A stretch of DNA of 21,908 bases from Dicyema japonicum (Eukaryota > Dicyemida > Rhombozoa > Dicyemidae), in the NCBI GenBank assembly GCA_011109175.1, contig RDEW01000049.1, forward strand, positions 216,994 through 238,901, written 5' to 3'. The position numbers and the translations under genes are program-made. Positions 18,791 through 21,908 of this stretch are shown here, piece after piece. Under the pieces are notes generated by a model. That model was not told where the DNA came from. It did not search any database and worked only from the letters and a program-made list of their open reading frames with translations. Position 1 is the stretch's first letter. Each line of letters opens with the position of its first letter.

Positions 18791-19928
18791 ATGTCGCAGG
18801 TAAAATTTAATTATATTCTAGCCAAAAGTGGAAGACTTCGAAAAACTAAGGCTAATAAAAAAGGGAGCGTTTGGTTCTGTCTATCTCGTCAAACGAAAGA
18901 ACCGTTCCAACAGACTCTTCGCAATGAAAGTTATCGACAAACAATTTATGCGAAACAAAAACATGTATGGCCAAATCACATGCGAACGGAATGCACATGC
19001 CATCAGTAAATGTACTTCTGTAGTCTTTCTCTACTACTCCCTACACGATGACAGCAACGTCTTCCTGGTATAATTCTCAGTTTAGTTTTGATTATGGAAT
19101 ATCTTCTTGGTGGGGACCTTCGTTCACTTCTTGACACGTGTGTTGTGTTTGACAAGCAAATGACTGTCATTTATGTTGCAGAGATCATTCTTGCCTTAGA
19201 ATACCTCCACCGCCACGGAATCATCCACAGGTTCTTAATTGGTCTCTAATAGTAGGGATCTGAAGCCAGACAATATTCTGATCGCTTCCAACGGTCACCT
19301 AAAACTTACGGATTTTGGACTCTCAAAAGTTCAGCTTGGAAGAGGGGAGATTATTAGTCTAATTATTAGAAATCTTAGAGTCTGACCTCTTTCTGACCCC
19401 AACTACTGGAAGTGAAGATCGCAGAGGGATTATCGAACGCACTCCCGGTCAAATAATCTCCCTCACTTCTAGTTTAGAGCCGGTAGTCGTTGATTCTTAG
19501 CTAGAAGACTGTAATCGGGAGAAATGAAACCCGCCATCCTGCAATTGCCAGTTCCCCATTCTCCAAGAAATGTTCGATTATCGTTGAGTCGCCACCCTCA
19601 AATCAGGTTTTGGGGACCCCCGACTACTTGGCACCAGAATTGCTGACGATTGGAAGTCATGGTTTTGGAGGTTGAAGTATAGTAGGACTTGAAGTGGATT
19701 GGTGGTCGCTTGGTGTTTGTACGTTCGAGTTTCTGACCGGGGACTCTCCTTTCGGTGGGAATTCAGTTTCCAGTGTGTTTCAGCAGGTGCTTAAGAACGG
19801 TTGTGAAAGGTCCTAATTTGGCAGAAAGGATTTGGATCGAGGAAGGACTGATTTCTGTTATGGCTGGGGACTTTATAGACGGACTGCTGTGCTATAATGT
19901 TGAGGAGAGAGAACGAAATGATTCCTAG
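18791..19928 (+). CDS. Greatwall/MASTL protein kinase, eight exons, miniaturised
   Basis: Spliced model: exons 18791-18799, 18822-19067, 19091-19230, 19256-19356, 19379-19482, 19505-19670, 19695-19799 and 19825-19928, with introns of 22, 23, 25, 22, 22, 24 and 25 nt. The product is 324 aa. Greatwall phosphorylates ENSA/ARPP19, which then inhibit PP2A-B55 at mitotic entry. Visible: Gly loop KGAFGSV (17-23), Lys39, alpha-C Glu58, RHGIIHRDLKPDN ending at 138, TDFGLSK (150-156), GTPDYLAPE (237-245), [16 protein letters not shown] (256-271). The Greatwall signature [13 protein letters not shown] (186-198) follows FLTP (170-173), so both activating Thr-Pro sites and the Thr of GTPDY are present. 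The insert between DFG and GTPDY is about 83 residues against over 500 in human MASTL (879 aa). The C-terminal AGC tail is absent in this model. Exon 1 codes only MSQ. Intron 2 ends in TTG, not AG. The orthology call is very strong. Confidence 0.93.
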
Positions 19929-20521
19929 AGAGGATGGGATTGTTTCCCGTGACTGTTTTGTAAGGGTACCCCCTTTGCTTGGGTATTTTAAGAAATGATT
20001 TTTTTATTTTTAGTAATTTTTATTTTATTTTTGTCATATTTGGCGGTCTTTTGGAAAGTGGTGATGTAGGGTAATCGTCTCAATGTGTTAGTTTCGTTAT
20101 TGCTTAGTTTATGTTGTTAAAATAGTTTTTTTATGAAAAGCAAAACTATGGTAAAATGTTAAATAGCGATTACTTAAAGGGACATAGTTAAGTTGTAAGG
20201 TTGATCCATTTGCATCTTTGTATGGAGTATGTAGTAAGCAAATCATATTCATTGCAATTCATAATATCTACCCAAAACTTTGAATCTTAACAAATTCAAA
20301 TCAATAAGCCAGATATTAGAGTACACGACTGGTTGAAAAAATTGGATTACCTTAATTAATGTTGGAACAACCTCTCAAGATCCCATCAGGCAGGTTGAGA
20401 AGAATAGGGTTCACAAATACTTGCCCCTTGAAGGAGAACTCTCGATTTTATTTATTAATGCCTAATTGGGATCTTATTATTAACCCAAGAACACCATTAG
20501 TTAATTTAATTACTAATTTAA
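19929..20521. other. 3' flank of Greatwall and AT-rich spacer
   Basis: T-rich DNA follows the kinase stop (TTTTTTTATTTTTAG near 19998). Further kinase exons could not be recognised; a short frame NRMGLFPVTVL would be reached by a 32-nt intron from 19899. The rest shows no gene. The last 70 bases before 20522 (ATTAGTTAATTTAATTACTAATTTAATTA) may be the 3' UTR of the minus-strand LINE. Confidence 0.4.
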
Positions 20522-21090
20522 TTAAGTGATCTCGAAGGCCTCAATCAGAATTCTCATTTTCTTTTCGTGCGCCTTCTGGATTCAACACAACTTCTCTGTG
20601 GGCGGGGTGATGTATACCCTTCTCACAAAACACGTCGTGGCTGTGTATTGTTGAGAGTTGCACTGCTTGCACAGGGTAGCAAATCCCTTTCCATTTTGTC
20701 GGATAAGGTCTTCAAGTGATGAGGGTATTAGTTTTTCTAGTTTTCCGAGATTACTAATAGTAGTGGCTGTTAAGGCCTGAATGTCCCGGATTCTTTGTTT
20801 GTTCGTCCAGGACAGATTGATTCCCCATGACGTACAGGCATAGCTGACAGATGGCTCAATGAATTGTTTGTACAATAATTTCAAAGCTGGGAAAGAGGTT
20901 TTAATGCCACCAAAAATAGTTTTGATTATCCCTAGCTTTCTTGAGCAGCTTCCAGAGACAGCGTCGACGTGAGATGAAAAGGACATGTGTGTGTCGAAGG
21001 TGATCCCCAAGATTTTCAGTTTCTTCGTGAAAGGTATTTTTGTCTGGTTGATAAATATATCCACAGTTGAGATCTTGACTTTGTAATAGC
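20522..21090 (-). mobile_element. LINE RT C-terminal relic, minus strand
   Basis: The 160-codon frame 21064-20582 reads FINQTKIPFTKKLKILGITF, then SFSSHV, RKLGIIKTIF, LYKQFIEPSVSYACTSWG, the same block as the other relics of this family and the least decayed of them. After a premature TGA at 20582-20584 the same frame continues IQKAHEKKMRILIEAFEIT to TAA at 20524-20522, which aligns with the end of the copy at 16044. Upstream, KVKISTVD joins in frame, but then homology stops near 21100. The polymerase core is absent. Confidence 0.8.
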
Positions 21091-21908
21091 ACTGTCAGTG
21101 ATCTGCAACTGTTTAAATATTCAAAAAAATTAATAACTTGAAAATGTGTAAAATCTAAAATTTTAAATCAATAAATTACTCGAAATATTTAGCGAACCAT
21201 ACCTTATTTAACTATCACTTAAACTATCGATTCTAGTCGATCTATGGGAGCGACGGGCATTTGCTACGTCTTACTAATAGTCGCTGGTACTGAAATTGTG
21301 CAGAGAGAATATGAAGGAACTATCACAACACAAGTAAACCTAGAATGGGATAGATCACAAGATTTAAATTAAAGAGAACATGGAGCTTGAGGTACTCAAT
21401 CCTCATATAACAAACGTGAGATGTTGATGATTCATATATTGTCCTCAATATTTCAAACCAAAAACCTTAGAAATTTATTCTGAGATGTCAGAAGATCAAA
21501 CAAATGAAGAAAACTAAATTGGACATCTTGCATTAAATGATCTTAATGTTTCTATTGTTTGGTAGGCTAAACGAGGGCGTAGGAATAGTCTGCTCATTAG
21601 AGTGTCATCTGTAACTACTATTTGATAAATTTAGTGTTTTTGTCTTATACAGCCATTGGAGATCGAGTCCGTTTCCTATCACTGTGAGAGTTAGCTCTGC
21701 GTTGATTATGTCGACGGCGACCATTTGATTTATTATTTAATGAAAATTTATTATATCCCGGATTTTCGAGCTGATTTCCATAACACTCCAAAGGGGGAAT
21801 AGTTATGGTTGCGGTATTCTAACATTCCGAGGTAACAATTGAATGTACTTTCTTTTAAGGGGGATCTGCCTCATTCAACTATTTAATGAAGTAAATGGAA
21901 GCTAATGG
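21091..21908. other. Unassigned end of window
   Basis: No gene is recognised. From 21537 a short frame MILMFLLFGRLNEGVGIVCS can be joined to a second frame by a 24-nt GT...AG segment (21611-21634), giving 55 aa with a signal-like start. The model is not unique and no family is suggested. Confidence 0.3.

Noticed and set aside
18828-19073. Kinase ORF starting at GTG 18828 as a stand-alone gene
   Set aside because: The ATG at 18791 followed by a 22-nt intron gives a normal start, and the ORF runs on across intron 2 only as read-through of unspliced sequence.
1-21908. CRISPR arrays, bacterial operons or ribosome binding sites
   Set aside because: No regularly spaced repeats were seen, and spliceosomal introns and LINEs show that the DNA is eukaryotic.

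Overview
This looks like AT-rich nuclear DNA from a small-genome invertebrate. It carries many dead non-LTR retrotransposons (LINEs), a tRNA-derived SINE, and a few real protein genes split by extraordinarily short introns. When spliced by eye, five loci give 18 introns of 21-26 nt (mean about 24 nt), nearly all GT...AG. Introns this short in a metazoan gene set (Greatwall kinase, E2F, beta-tubulin, a LAMP/Ac45-like protein) match what is published for dicyemid mesozoans. Dicyemid origin is therefore my best guess. It is inferred from intron size and gene content only; an orthonectid or another reduced metazoan is not excluded.

Layout. 1-455 (+): 3' part of a decayed beta-tubulin pseudogene that still holds a 26-nt intron. 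480-1770: AT-rich DNA with a tandem duplication around a single N. 1771-2829 (+): LINE reverse transcriptase (RT) relic. 3301-3718: another tandem duplication around a single N. 3945-5116 (-): six-exon, 351-aa type I membrane protein with two LAMP/Ac45-like luminal repeats. 5280-5773 (-): possible decayed paralogous exons, with a 138-bp tandem duplication. 6236-6325: SINE/LINE tail. 6732-8006 (+), 8104-8865 (-) and 9820-9980 (-): LINE relics of at least three families. 10252-10594 (+): three-exon small coiled-coil protein. 10809-11072 (-): transposase-like helix-turn-helix relic. 11778-12350 (+): LINE endonuclease relic. 12509-12706 (-): tRNA-derived SINE. 12853-13140 (-): HMG-box-like ORF. 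14459-15534 (+): another LINE relic. 15678-15987 (+): ambiguous small-gene candidate. 16044-16706 (-): LINE relic. 16828-17577 (+): complete four-exon E2F transcription factor. 18791-19928 (+): complete eight-exon, miniaturised Greatwall/MASTL kinase. 20522-21090 (-): LINE relic.

Most single-frame ORFs here are shadows or exons cut off by tiny introns, so a gene finder with a normal minimum intron length would miss every real gene. E2F (G1/S transcription) and Greatwall (mitotic entry through PP2A-B55 inhibition) lie head-to-tail 1.2 kb apart. Nothing shows that they are co-regulated. The splice models were made by eye: in each case the intron removes stop codons, restores the frame and joins conserved motifs. 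RNA-seq would settle them.
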